A DNA stretch of 64,000 nucleotides from F23-D06 sp045132055 (GTDB taxonomy: Bacteria; Bacteroidota; Bacteroidia; Bacteroidales; WCHB1-69), in contig JBGURP010000007.1 in NCBI GenBank assembly GCA_045132055.1, forward strand, positions 186,001 through 250,000, in the 5' to 3' direction. The notes beneath the pieces were generated by a model. It saw only the letters and a list, made by a program, of their open reading frames with translations. It was not told the origin of the DNA and searched no databases. Both the position numbers and the translations under genes were made by a program. Position 1 is the first letter of the stretch. Each line of letters begins with the position of its first letter. Positions 51,101-58,452 of the stretch are shown here, in pieces.

Positions 51101-54100
51101 ACTTCCATCCCTGCAGGAAAAGTGACGGTTCACGCCATTTTCAACAATGGCACAGAACTCACTGAGACAGTCAACGAGGTGTTTGAATCTGAGCAAACCA
51201 AAGTGATTACTTTCAGCCAGCCATTCAATTTTGCTGCTCCGCAAAGCAACACCACATTCAACTATGTCATCTACACCACGATGAACAACGAAGATGTGGT
51301 TTACACACGGAATGACACCATCACAGGCCAGCTCACTTCAAACTACACGGCAGGATTACAGGCCTCCTATACCTATGATGGCGCCTATACAGAGTCCATG
51401 GTTATTCTGAAACCTGAAGACCGTCTGCCTAATAACGTGCAGTACTATACTTTCTACGACAACGACAACAACCGTCTGACCACAGGTACCACCACACAAA
51501 TGTACACCACTCCTGTGCTGTACGATTCTGTTACATATTGGGTTGAAGCTCAGACCAAGAACAGTCCTTGTGTCACACGAAGAACGCCCATTTACATCAA
51601 TGTGCCGGTACCTGCATACGATTTGAAGACAGAAGAGCTGGTAAATCCGATATCTTATCAATGTGGAGTAACCCAAAACTATCCTATTCAAGTGCGTGTG
51701 TCTAACACGGACACCACCTCCACTTCAGTCATCCCTGCCGGCAAATTCAATCTGACAGCCCAATTCACCGGTACCCACAACGCCAACGGCAGCGTGGTTA
51801 TCAATCAACCCATTTCTTCCTTGAGCAATATGGCTGTAACTTTTGACAATGGTGTGAATATCGGCTCTCAGACGCAAAACAACATTTACAATTACACCAT
51901 CTTCAGCAACTGTTCTGAAACCGGTTCATATATCTACCGCACGAATGACACCATCCGCGGCACCTTGTATGTACCGGCATATCCGACAGAGACTCCGGTC
52001 ACCCGTACCTTCAACAACACCAACTACGGACAACCTTATACTGTAAACGCTGCCAATTTCTCCAACAGTCCATACACGTACTATTATTTCTACGAGAATG
52101 CTACAGATGCTATTCCTTTCGCCCAAGGTCTTGGCTTTACGACAGCTCCGCTGTATGACACTGTACAGTATTATTATAGTGGCCGTATAGAAAGTCCTCA
52201 TTTTGACAGTTTGGTGACAGTCGGCAATGCCAGTTCCTCTTCTGAAACTAACCTGCCTTATGTGTTGAATCAAGCCAAATCTTACGCACGAATCCAATAC
52301 TCGTCAGATGAGTTAGGTGGTCATCCCGGACGTATTGACACTATTTTCGTCAACATCAAGACCAAAAACACCAATGCAGGAACCAGCGTTCCTATTAAAA
52401 TCTGGCTGAAAAACACCAACGACACCAATTACACATCTTCCACTGTGCCTACTGTTAACTGGAATGCAGAGACTGCTTCCGCAGTGCTGATATTTGATGG
52501 TGATGTAGCATTCGACCAGACCGGTTGGTGGGCATTCCCTATACCTGGAGGTTTCGACTATGACGGAAGGGCCATCTTCCTTTACACAGAGCATGATTGT
52601 AACGGTGGTAGCTGTATAACGAACAACGGTGTTTCTATTCCGAAATTCTATTATACCAATATTGAAAAACGTTTATTGACCAAGACCACAGGCAGTTTCT
52701 CTTGGGCTAAGACCCGCTGGAATACGCGCTTCAAATTCAGCTACACCTGCGAATCTCCCAAAGGATTGTTGACTATCAACACTGCCCAACGCAATCATGA
52801 TTTGCATTTGGAGGCCATCCTTACACCTACTGCTCCCAACGATAATTATACAACAAATGAGCAGGTCAGTGTTCGTATCACCAACCATGGTCGCAATAGC
52901 GAATCCAACTTCCCAGTACGTTATCAATTGGGCAACGGAACTCCTGTGACACAAAACTACACCGGTACAATTGCCCCGGGTGCTACCCAAAACATGACCT
53001 TCACTACACGTGTTGATCTCTCTGATGTCTATTTTGACACACCATTCAAAGTATATACAGATTTGACCAACGACAATTACCGTGCAAACGATACGGTAAC
53101 CACGTCTTTGATGAAGCCTAATCTGCCTGTGCCTGTTAATAGCACCGCAACCTGTCACATCACAAATGTCACTTTCGCAGGTATTAACAATGGCAATCCA
53201 GATCCATTCTTGTCCCACCCACGTGACAACGACAATTATTATTCAGACTTCACCTTGAATGAGACGCATCGTGGCACCATCGTGAAAGGACAGCGCTATC
53301 CGATATCGGTATCTCACTCATTTGAGAGCACTACTGGCGCACGTGTGTACAAGGCAATTTATATTGACTACAACCGAGACAATGTGTTTACTAATGATGA
53401 AAGAATCACCCCTGCTGGAGGATATGTCAATAACGCTCAAGATTCTTTGCTGTTCCTCTATGTAAGAGTTCCTGCCAACGCCGGAACAGGTCTCACACGT
53501 ATGCGTGTCGTCTGCGCCAATTCCACTATTTCACAAGTGTCAAGCTATGGTTCCCTTAAGGGTGAGGCAGAGGATTATGCCATCAACATCTTGCCACCAT
53601 ACGAGCATGACATGGGAATCACTTCATACGTGCACCCAATAGGCGATGTATGTCCTGATGCCGATGCCACCATGCGTGTTTGGGTCAAGAACTACGGTTC
53701 CCAAACACAAACATTCTCCGAAGGGAACGCCTTGACAGTGACGTCCACTGTTCGCTCAGGTTCCACCACCAACACTTACAACACGCAACTGACTTCCGGT
53801 TCAGTTGCTCCTGGCGACTCTATCATGGCAGTTTTGAATCATGTGAATTTGAGCACTATCGGCAACTACACCGTTTTCTCCCATCTCACCTACGCTCCCG
53901 ATCAATATGCACACAACGACACGCTTACCACACGGGCATCTACAGACTCCCTGCACAATGTCCTTGCAATCCCATTCTTCCATGATTTCGATCATAATAC
54001 GGGAACAACGATTGACAACCTTCATTTCACCAATGACTGGATTCTGAATCAACAGAATCCTTCATACGCATGGGTTCTCCACCAAGGTGCTGCTGATAAC

Positions 54101-55141
54101 AACCCGCAAGCTGGTCCTGTTTACGATCACACGCAGGGCAATGCTTCAGGTCGTTACGCCACCGTTCCTGGTCCTGGCAATCCTTCATACTGGGCTACAT
54201 TGACCACCCATTGTATCAACATGCACTACAACCACGAATACCCTGTGGAGCTCTCATTCTACAACCATTTCTTTGGTGTAAACTCCTCAAACTTCAGGAT
54301 TCTCGTTCAAGTTGGTTCTGGTGAAAACTTCGTCACCATCGATACCCTCACCAAGGCAGACGGTGGTCAAACCTCCTCAGATTCTCCGTGGTCTAAATAC
54401 GATAATGCGCTAATCGGTTTTGATGAGGTTGCCCAATTGAGATTCAAGATAATGAATCATTCAGGCAAGATTGATCCTTGTCTTGATGACATCAACTTGA
54501 AAGCCGGCGTACCCAGTATCAAGCTGGTATCAGTTATCAGTCCTGACACTAACGAGTGTATAGGCATTGGTGATGTGATACATCCGAAGGTTGTCATCAG
54601 CAATGTCGGCCTGTCACCTATTCACAAGTTCGATTTAACCACCACGATGTCTGTCGGCAACGATGTCGAAGTCAGATACGACACTATCGAGCATATGCTG
54701 TTGCCGAATGAGTCTATGACTTATACGCTTGATTCTGGTTTCGTCCTTGAATTCCCGTCTCCTGGTGTGGACTTCTTCTTCAGATTACACATTGATTATG
54801 AACCTGCAGAAGATACGCTGAACAACAGAAAGCACGTGATCACATGCACCAACTACGATGTACCTGAACTTGGTGACAAGGACGGCGTGGTCCTTATGCA
54901 GAACGACCCGAACCCTGCCATCACAAGCACGCGCATCGCATACACGCTGCCTGAGGCCGGTGTAACCAGACTTCACATCTACTCCGCAGCAGGACAGTTG
55001 TTGTACTCTGACAGTCAAGATGCTTTGGAAGGCGACAACCACTATGATGTAAACACCTCCAACCTTGCTGCAGGCATCTATTTCTACACACTCCGATTCA
55101 AAGATGTTGTATTAACCAAGAAGATGGTTATTCAAAAATAA
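45191..55141 (+). CDS. Giant 3316-residue T9SS type A surface protein
   Basis: Predicted adhesin-like cell-surface protein. Signal peptide 1-23 (ASFAQ). A MAM/jelly-roll module (about 30-257) is followed by CARDB-like beta-sandwiches and a right-handed parallel beta-helix (about 510-970, starting GDYTVGGANPDFADMNAVK and full of NN-ladder repeats). After it come a second jelly-roll (about 1095-1275) and alternating CARDB and Ig-CHU modules (for example TTPVLYDSVTYWVEA) up to about 2660. Two long related modules (about 1680-1940 and 2300-2520) look like internal duplications. Then a GEVED domain (about 2685-2805, YIDYNRDNVFTNDERITPAGG), a third jelly-roll (about 2925-3110) and the type A sorting domain from QNDPNPAITSTR to KKMVIQK. 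It is monocistronic, with its own promoter and terminator. No catalytic site was recognised. Confidence 0.9.
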   Translation: MTTRKNLLFVIAFCWMYMASFAQSSVDSITIYRENFDGATYQGITSTYNFADGDWILDSSLSVSNPACIHLRMFDNSGNMTMLTSPIPVTSSSMTDSVRHVYMSFDHICKINELDYATIFYRTATGVNEDGSYQWGSYRLLNFNKSSSFYYGDGTADPYGTRTTAHFGDYLGGQFNDGCYGTSGAGSWLPNNPTIAPTNSWWKHEIFDISRFVLAPNVTHFQIRFTVSKNSPTTSGTHLCKGWYVDNLTFLLANCELEIPRIALTGTVYAGGDANSGALNNNLKNNTGPYTIQATIKDNDTLNLNTLLFTYQKNNGPTVTVPNNSVVGPVWPGDNEQHTIVSEWQLPDICYYDTIRYHIYIEDVHGNKRQLDTFLIAWHNQTNIQTNDCRADSINTGEFPHCFITGQPQPVKFYFTNKSDALHSAGNPYQTSLSVVLKVENENHQVTHNSTHSWTGSICMDVGDTLSLGTFTPTQGYNYITAYVNMRNGQVDGYHANDTIHFTGFACDSILHGDYTVGGANPDFADMNAVKTALSYCGVNGPTTFHFRPGTYQDFDFTENYVGQSEINTITFQGDQRDQVIIVNNHQDAGTNLFGAVTLVHVNNFHFKDMTIQGNNSAQSKGVLFRGNGSTNISFDNCKILANTVNTTDVTCFAAGRNVAVPNTTGNTPDANISFSNCTLSGGNIGLYYIGIAARRNAITLQNNRIISCYRGIYTNYCNPTILSNHISQYHMGSHQNFTGIYIDQAISPDINGNIIDSTYDVEFGIHLKNATNNDFYIRNNHVKVGNSNYGIYVTNSSSSASMTGFIYNNEVILYPVTADNSYAMQIVSSNNLKVIHNSLYIKSDAPYSNTAALMIQNNNNTYLDNNILLNYCNSNTSSTHYPLYLNGSSTVTGGQNNLISAAGTIVFKTAAMNTITDMERNINTMHNNISMLPPMENPTESLLPSEFSGLECTHNENVSTDIRSIERTNPTYMGAYANAIPAVDAAITAMTSPSLGECPQDSYNITLTIANKGSQTLNFANNPATVTIHSDSLNLTQQNTINSGSVNIMESMSFVVASNVVIPRNQPMDLTFVIHTNGDNNTSNDTLRMHFILEVAQPDYDETFSNGTQQTWTIEQISTGNLIGNWTFQEGSGINPTIAPVYGTGRLFFNSKNFASNTSSRAIMPVVDLTGTIHPILEMWFAHDRAGSATAAEGVTVKIKTGDGSTFNAIAPQGQTSTLIKRYKATATEPEWTLYTYDLTNYVNAGCIYIAFDADGKGGNNINIDRIRLRNLVDDDIAITQIYARGESPNQYDVNNVVKALARNEGRLAQNNIKVYMTVTGATEQYQDSLVIPSLASGAETIVTFPDHHYNVQEMKNVEVRSRQDQLNSNNAINWPMNITENVVNYADTSAQELLIGDYNNIIRPCVRYTTDEEIAVTAVKYYYDQTFISNPESGFRAFVSNANGEILATSDIVNFDNLQQRAWNIIPINNFALTNMNNEFYVGIEMLAKGNYLCAQIESPLRDSAFYYLESNGTYTPQTTGRFMIGAVVDTPFVHDLALLSLDNPTTRCDLGHENLVLTITNNGSQDLLPGTLMHYFINGLPAVSETMTDTLHSHETKTFIFNTQFDFTNNLIDINTNYDILVWATKDAQDRLQYNDTLRQVIASRGKSALPIVQDPVNVSYYTRGTLTAHLPSSISQGVIGWFANTGYESWELLGYSDSTYQTPYIFFDTTFYANANPGYIFDTIVGELTGSTTGNGAQPFVFTKGYSRGRILYTESEIGQHGPITTIGVYVSSITNVGEGGIPIKLYLKETSLPSFPSNSAIDWDNEVLDATLIVDEMVHFDHVGWHYFTLSTPFNYNNGNLIVLTETNCADYCTGTGTQCNNCGAFVSGGTGYPSFKQTNCATGFVQYKDNNTLPMTGNYSNYTKRLTMSFKIADLQCGSQKIPIHIHVPDIPTYDVRTVSLDYPSSGCALYDEHIQVSIQNMLNTSIPAGKVTVHAIFNNGTELTETVNEVFESEQTKVITFSQPFNFAAPQSNTTFNYVIYTTMNNEDVVYTRNDTITGQLTSNYTAGLQASYTYDGAYTESMVILKPEDRLPNNVQYYTFYDNDNNRLTTGTTTQMYTTPVLYDSVTYWVEAQTKNSPCVTRRTPIYINVPVPAYDLKTEELVNPISYQCGVTQNYPIQVRVSNTDTTSTSVIPAGKFNLTAQFTGTHNANGSVVINQPISSLSNMAVTFDNGVNIGSQTQNNIYNYTIFSNCSETGSYIYRTNDTIRGTLYVPAYPTETPVTRTFNNTNYGQPYTVNAANFSNSPYTYYYFYENATDAIPFAQGLGFTTAPLYDTVQYYYSGRIESPHFDSLVTVGNASSSSETNLPYVLNQAKSYARIQYSSDELGGHPGRIDTIFVNIKTKNTNAGTSVPIKIWLKNTNDTNYTSSTVPTVNWNAETASAVLIFDGDVAFDQTGWWAFPIPGGFDYDGRAIFLYTEHDCNGGSCITNNGVSIPKFYYTNIEKRLLTKTTGSFSWAKTRWNTRFKFSYTCESPKGLLTINTAQRNHDLHLEAILTPTAPNDNYTTNEQVSVRITNHGRNSESNFPVRYQLGNGTPVTQNYTGTIAPGATQNMTFTTRVDLSDVYFDTPFKVYTDLTNDNYRANDTVTTSLMKPNLPVPVNSTATCHITNVTFAGINNGNPDPFLSHPRDNDNYYSDFTLNETHRGTIVKGQRYPISVSHSFESTTGARVYKAIYIDYNRDNVFTNDERITPAGGYVNNAQDSLLFLYVRVPANAGTGLTRMRVVCANSTISQVSSYGSLKGEAEDYAINILPPYEHDMGITSYVHPIGDVCPDADATMRVWVKNYGSQTQTFSEGNALTVTSTVRSGSTTNTYNTQLTSGSVAPGDSIMAVLNHVNLSTIGNYTVFSHLTYAPDQYAHNDTLTTRASTDSLHNVLAIPFFHDFDHNTGTTIDNLHFTNDWILNQQNPSYAWVLHQGAADNNPQAGPVYDHTQGNASGRYATVPGPGNPSYWATLTTHCINMHYNHEYPVELSFYNHFFGVNSSNFRILVQVGSGENFVTIDTLTKADGGQTSSDSPWSKYDNALIGFDEVAQLRFKIMNHSGKIDPCLDDINLKAGVPSIKLVSVISPDTNECIGIGDVIHPKVVISNVGLSPIHKFDLTTTMSVGNDVEVRYDTIEHMLLPNESMTYTLDSGFVLEFPSPGVDFFFRLHIDYEPAEDTLNNRKHVITCTNYDVPELGDKDGVVLMQNDPNPAITSTRIAYTLPEAGVTRLHIYSAAGQLLYSDSQDALEGDNHYDVNTSNLAAGIYFYTLRFKDVVLTKKMVIQK

Positions 55142-55162
55142 GCCGTCTTTTTAACATACCCG

Positions 55163-55195
55163 AAACTACCCGAGTCAAATCGGGTAGTTTCATTT
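55163..55195 (+). terminator. Terminator of the giant T9SS gene
   Basis: A perfect 11-bp stem AAACTACCCGA/TCGGGTAGTTT with a 6-base loop, then CATTTTAAG, 22 bp after the stop codon. namZ begins 8 bp later. Confidence 0.8.
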
Positions 55196-55202
55196 TAAGA
55201 CT

Positions 55203-56381
55203 ATGCGAAAAACTGTTTTTTTTCTTCTGATCAGCATTGTGCTCTGTGGATGGAGCCATGCCCAAAACAACGTAAAGACCGGTGCCGAGCGGGTTGACGA
55301 CTACATCTGGCTCCTAAAGGGCAAGCGGGTGGCCGTTTGCGGGAACCAGACCTCTATGGTCGGCAACGTCCATCTGGTGGACACTCTTTTAAAAAGAGGT
55401 GTGAATGTGGTGAAAATATTTTGCCCTGAACATGGTTTCAGAGGGAACGCTGAAGCCGGTGCGCACATCGCCTCCGGGACCGATCCCAAGACTGGTTTGC
55501 CCATCGTCTCGCTTTATGGAAAGAACAAAAAGCCTGCGCTGGAGCAACTGGCCGATGTAGATTTCATCCTCTTTGATTTGCAGGACGTGGGCTGTCGTTT
55601 CTATACATACATTTCCACCTTGCACTACGTAATGGAAGCAGCGGCAGAGAAAGGCACTCCCGTTGTTGTCTTGGACCGCCCGAACCCCAACGGCTATTTT
55701 GTTGATGGCCCTGTGCTGGACCTGAAATACAAGTCCTTTGTAGGCATGCATTCCGTGCCAGTGGTTTATGGCATGACCATCGGGGAATATGCGAAGATGA
55801 TCAATGGTGAGGGCTGGCTGGCTGGCGGCATCCATTGCAACCTGGCCGTTGTGCAATTGCAGAATTATACTCACAACACCCGCTATGTGCTACCAGTGCC
55901 TCCATCACCCAACCTGCCTAACGCGGAATCCATCTACCTGTACCCGTCGCTTTGCCTGTTCGAGGGCACGAACATCAGCGTGGGGCGCGGCACTACCCTA
56001 CCCTTCCAGATTTACGGTGCACCGATGATGAACGGGGGCGACTACACCTTCACGCCCGCACCCATTCGAGGCGTGTCAGAGAACCCGCCACACAACGGGA
56101 AAGCGTGCCGCGGGTACTATCTCAAGGACTTCGCCACCACGCACTTGGACAGCGCTAATTCATTCAATCTGCAATATTTGATGACGGCTTACCGGCAATA
56201 CGCTGACAAAGAGCACTTTTTCACCAACGCAAACTTCTTCGACAAACTTGCCGGCAACGACCAACTGCGCAAGCAAATCATTTCCGGCATGAGCGAAGAA
56301 GAAATCCGGCAGAGTTGGCAGGATGATTTGGACAATTTCAAATCCATCCGCAAAAAATATTTGCTCTATCCTGAACAATAA
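55203..56381 (+). CDS. namZ: Exo-beta-N-acetylmuramidase NamZ (DUF1343, GH171)
   Basis: 392 residues with a signal peptide (1-20, SHAQ). The DUF1343 core is complete: LKGKRVAVCGNQTSMVGN, FCPEHGFRGNAEAGAHI, PIVSLYGKNKKPALEQLADVDFILFDLQDVGCRFYTYIST, VLDRPNPNGYFVDGPVLD, and SPNLPNAESIYLYPSLCLFEGTNISVGRGT. DUF1343 proteins of Bacillus (YbbC) and Tannerella are shown to release terminal N-acetylmuramic acid from peptidoglycan fragments. Here it would act in the periplasm, in wall recycling. No other MurNAc-recycling genes are in the window. The start follows the terminator of the giant gene closely; no TAnnTTTG box is evident. Confidence 0.9.
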   Translation: MRKTVFFLLISIVLCGWSHAQNNVKTGAERVDDYIWLLKGKRVAVCGNQTSMVGNVHLVDTLLKRGVNVVKIFCPEHGFRGNAEAGAHIASGTDPKTGLPIVSLYGKNKKPALEQLADVDFILFDLQDVGCRFYTYISTLHYVMEAAAEKGTPVVVLDRPNPNGYFVDGPVLDLKYKSFVGMHSVPVVYGMTIGEYAKMINGEGWLAGGIHCNLAVVQLQNYTHNTRYVLPVPPSPNLPNAESIYLYPSLCLFEGTNISVGRGTTLPFQIYGAPMMNGGDYTFTPAPIRGVSENPPHNGKACRGYYLKDFATTHLDSANSFNLQYLMTAYRQYADKEHFFTNANFFDKLAGNDQLRKQIISGMSEEEIRQSWQDDLDNFKSIRKKYLLYPEQ

Positions 56382-56417
56382 CCGTGGCATTTATCCTTTT
56401 ATTTTTCGCTAATATTT

Positions 56418-56457
56418 CTACCGAGCTTTTGCCCCGAACGGGGCTGCTCAAGGAAAA
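56418..56457 (+). repeat. 40-bp hairpin repeat, copy 3
   Basis: CTACCGAGCTTTTGCCCC-GAAC-GGGGC with right arm TGCTCAAGGAAAA. It lies between namZ and kamA, in tandem with copy 4. Confidence 0.75.
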
Positions 56458-56473
56458 ATATTATCTATTATCT

Positions 56474-56513
56474 CTACCGAGCCTTTGCCCCTGACGGGGC
56501 TGCTCATGGAAAA
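56474..56513 (+). repeat. 40-bp hairpin repeat, copy 4
   Basis: CTACCGAGCCTTTGCCCC-TGAC-GGGGC with right arm TGCTCATGGAAAA, 16 bp after copy 3 and 11 bp before the kamA -7 box. Confidence 0.75.
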
Positions 56514-56524
56514 CTCTTTTTTTG

Positions 56525-56532
56525 TATCTTTG
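56525..56532 (+). promoter_or_regulatory. TATCTTTG -7 box for kamA
   Basis: TATCTTTG 52 nt before the kamA ATG. An in-frame start at 56522 would overlap this box and is rejected. Confidence 0.65.
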
Positions 56533-56584
56533 CGCCGCTTTTTTGAAGAAACTTATTTTTAATAAAACAATAAAAACACCCGAT

Positions 56585-57823
56585 ATGCCGAGCAGAAGAA
56601 AAGAATTGTTCCCCAACGTTACCGATGCTGAATGGAACGATTGGAGATGGCAGGTCCGCAACAGAGTAGAGACCTTAGAAGAACTGAAAAAATACATAGA
56701 ACTGACCCCCGAAGAGGAAGAAGGCGTGAAGAAGTCGCTGCAGACCCTCCGTATGGCCATCACGCCGTACTACTTGAGTTTGATTGACCCGAACAATCCG
56801 AACTGCCCGATCCGCAAGCAAGCCATCCCGACCGGCGCCGAAGTTCACCAATCACCCGCCGATCTGCTCGACCCGCTGCACGAGGATGAGGATTCTCCCG
56901 TTCCGGGCCTCACCCACCGCTATCCGGACAGAGTGTTGTTCCTCATTACGGACATGTGCTCCATGTACTGCCGTCACTGTACCCGCAGAAGATTTGCCGG
57001 CCAGAACGACTGCGAATCCACACAGGACCGCATCCAGGCTGCTATCGACTACATTGCCCGCACTCCGCAAGTACGCGACGTGCTCCTTTCTGGCGGTGAC
57101 GCTTTGATGGTGGGCGACAAGATGCTGGAATCCATTATTCAACGTCTGCGCGCCATCCCGCACGTGGAGATTATCCGTCTCGGTTCCCGTACCCCTGTGG
57201 TTTGCCCACAGCGTATTACCGATGACTTGGTGAACATGCTCAAGAAATACCATCCGATTTGGCTCAACACGCACTTCAACCACCCGAACGAGGTCACTCC
57301 CGAATCTGCAGCCGCTTGTGCCAAACTGGCTGACGCTGGTGTGCCATTGGGCAACCAGACCGTATTGTTGCGCGGCGTGAACGACGATACCGAGATCATG
57401 AAACAGCTCGTGCACGACCTCGTACGTATGCGCGTGCGTCCGTACTACATCTACCAATGCGACCTCTCCATGGGTCTGGAGCATTTCCGCACGCCCGTTT
57501 CCAAGGGTATCGAGATCATCGAGAACCTGCGCGGACACACCTCCGGCTACTGCGTGCCGACCTTCGTAGTGGATGCTCCTGGCGGTGGCGGCAAGATTCC
57601 TGTCATGCCCAACTATGTAATTTCACAGAGCCCGCACAAGGTCATCCTGCGCAACTACGAAGGCGTGATCACCACCTACACCGAGCCTGAAGACTATCAG
57701 GAGAACACCTGCAGTCCGCTGCCCGACAAGAAGCATGTGGAAGGCGTGGCCTCCCTGCTGCACGGCGAGCAGATGGCGTTGGAGCCCAACGAGTTGGCCC
57801 GCAAGAAAAGACACAGAAAATAG
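56585..57823 (+). CDS. kamA: L-lysine 2,3-aminomutase (radical SAM, PLP)
   Basis: 412 residues. Converts L-lysine to L-beta-lysine. Radical SAM cysteines are C125, C129 and C132 (CSMYCRHC), the PLP lysine is K337 in PGGGGK, and the substrate-carboxylate/ammonium aspartates D293 (YQCDLS) and D330 (VVDAPGG) are present. With the ATG at 56585 these numbers coincide with those known for the Clostridium subterminale enzyme, which supports both the start and lysine (not glutamate) specificity. None of the other lysine-fermentation genes (kamDE, kdd, kce) adjoin it, so fermentation and beta-lysine osmolyte synthesis both remain possible. It is too long for EpmB. Confidence 0.95.
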   Translation: MPSRRKELFPNVTDAEWNDWRWQVRNRVETLEELKKYIELTPEEEEGVKKSLQTLRMAITPYYLSLIDPNNPNCPIRKQAIPTGAEVHQSPADLLDPLHEDEDSPVPGLTHRYPDRVLFLITDMCSMYCRHCTRRRFAGQNDCESTQDRIQAAIDYIARTPQVRDVLLSGGDALMVGDKMLESIIQRLRAIPHVEIIRLGSRTPVVCPQRITDDLVNMLKKYHPIWLNTHFNHPNEVTPESAAACAKLADAGVPLGNQTVLLRGVNDDTEIMKQLVHDLVRMRVRPYYIYQCDLSMGLEHFRTPVSKGIEIIENLRGHTSGYCVPTFVVDAPGGGGKIPVMPNYVISQSPHKVILRNYEGVITTYTEPEDYQENTCSPLPDKKHVEGVASLLHGEQMALEPNELARKKRHRK

Positions 57824-57825
57824 TG

Positions 57826-57850
57826 ATCAGTGAAGAGTGATCAGTGATCA
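57826..57850. repeat. GATCAGTGAAGAGTGATCAG simple repeat
   Basis: Degenerate tandem GTGATCA units directly after the kamA stop. Same family as 36531-36575, 58396-58418 and 59685-59708. Confidence 0.6.
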
Positions 57851-57855
57851 GAACT

Positions 57856-57889
57856 AAGGTACGGTAGGGTTTCTGCCGTACCTTTTTTT
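57856..57889 (+). terminator. Terminator of kamA
   Basis: AAGGTACGG/CCGTACCTT stem (9 bp) around an 11-base interior followed by a T-run. It serves kamA and, in the opposite sense, could serve the convergent cupin gene. Confidence 0.85.
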
Positions 57890-57900
57890 GTTTATTACGG

Positions 57901-58245
57901 TTATTTCAAAATGCAGGCTAAAAACCGAACATCCTTGCCGCTATGATTGGCAATGCTGTGGCGGGCGCCGTTGCCGGTGAACATCACGTCGCCGGCACGC
58001 ATGATGGCGGTGGTGTCGTTGTCGGTAACCTCAGCCTCGCCCTCCAGGATATAGTAAATCTCCGCATCTTCTATATGTGGATGCTCCTTGATCCGGCTAC
58101 CGGAAGGCAGGGTGATGATATTGAACATGGAGGCGCGCTCCAGCATTTCCGCGGGCGTAAGGATGATGTCCTTGCAAATCCGGCCCTCTATATTGCCCTG
58201 GTTCACTACGGTTTCAGTCCGAATGTCTTGTTTGTTTTTTATCAT
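57901..58245 (-). CDS. Small cupin-domain protein
   Basis: 114 residues forming a single beta-barrel. Cupin motif 1 is HPHIEDAEIYYILEGEAEV (two histidines and a glutamate as metal ligands, about residues 55-73) and motif 2 is GDVMFTGNGARHSIANHSG (about 85-103). Such proteins bind a metal and act as small isomerases, oxygenases or sensors; specificity cannot be told. Two minus-strand TATTTTTG boxes lie upstream at 58323-58330 and 58380-58387. It converges with kamA. Confidence 0.85.
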   Translation of the reverse strand: MIKNKQDIRTETVVNQGNIEGRICKDIILTPAEMLERASMFNIITLPSGSRIKEHPHIEDAEIYYILEGEAEVTDNDTTAIMRAGDVMFTGNGARHSIANHSGKDVRFLACILK

Positions 58246-58322
58246 TGTGGTATAGTTTGGTTGTTATTTTCGGCGAATGGATCAATCCATAACGGTGATA
58301 ATACGTTTTCAAAAATCATCAG

Positions 58323-58330
58323 CAAAAATA
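58323..58330 (-). promoter_or_regulatory. TATTTTTG -7 box for the cupin gene
   Basis: Minus-strand exact match 78 nt before the cupin ATG; a second match lies at 58380-58387. Either could be used. Confidence 0.5.
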
Positions 58331-58425
58331 GGAAAATATATTATCCGCGCAAATTGATCATAGGATCGAGAATCACGAGCAAAAATACTGTTCCCTGATC
58401 ACTCTTCACTGTTCACTAAAAAATG

Positions 58426-58433
58426 TATCTTCG
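58426..58433 (+). promoter_or_regulatory. TATCTTCG -7-like box for the DUF4424/YARHG gene
   Basis: One mismatch to TAnnTTTG, 19 nt before the ATG at 58453, in the same CTAAAAAAATGTATCTTNGCAG context that precedes kdsA. Confidence 0.5.
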
Positions 58434-58452
58434 CAGTCCAATTTCAATGATT

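Noticed and set aside
56585..57823. Glutamate 2,3-aminomutase or EpmB instead of lysine aminomutase
   Set aside because: The lysine-binding aspartates D293 and D330 are present and the protein is longer than EpmB; no epmA or efp gene adjoins.
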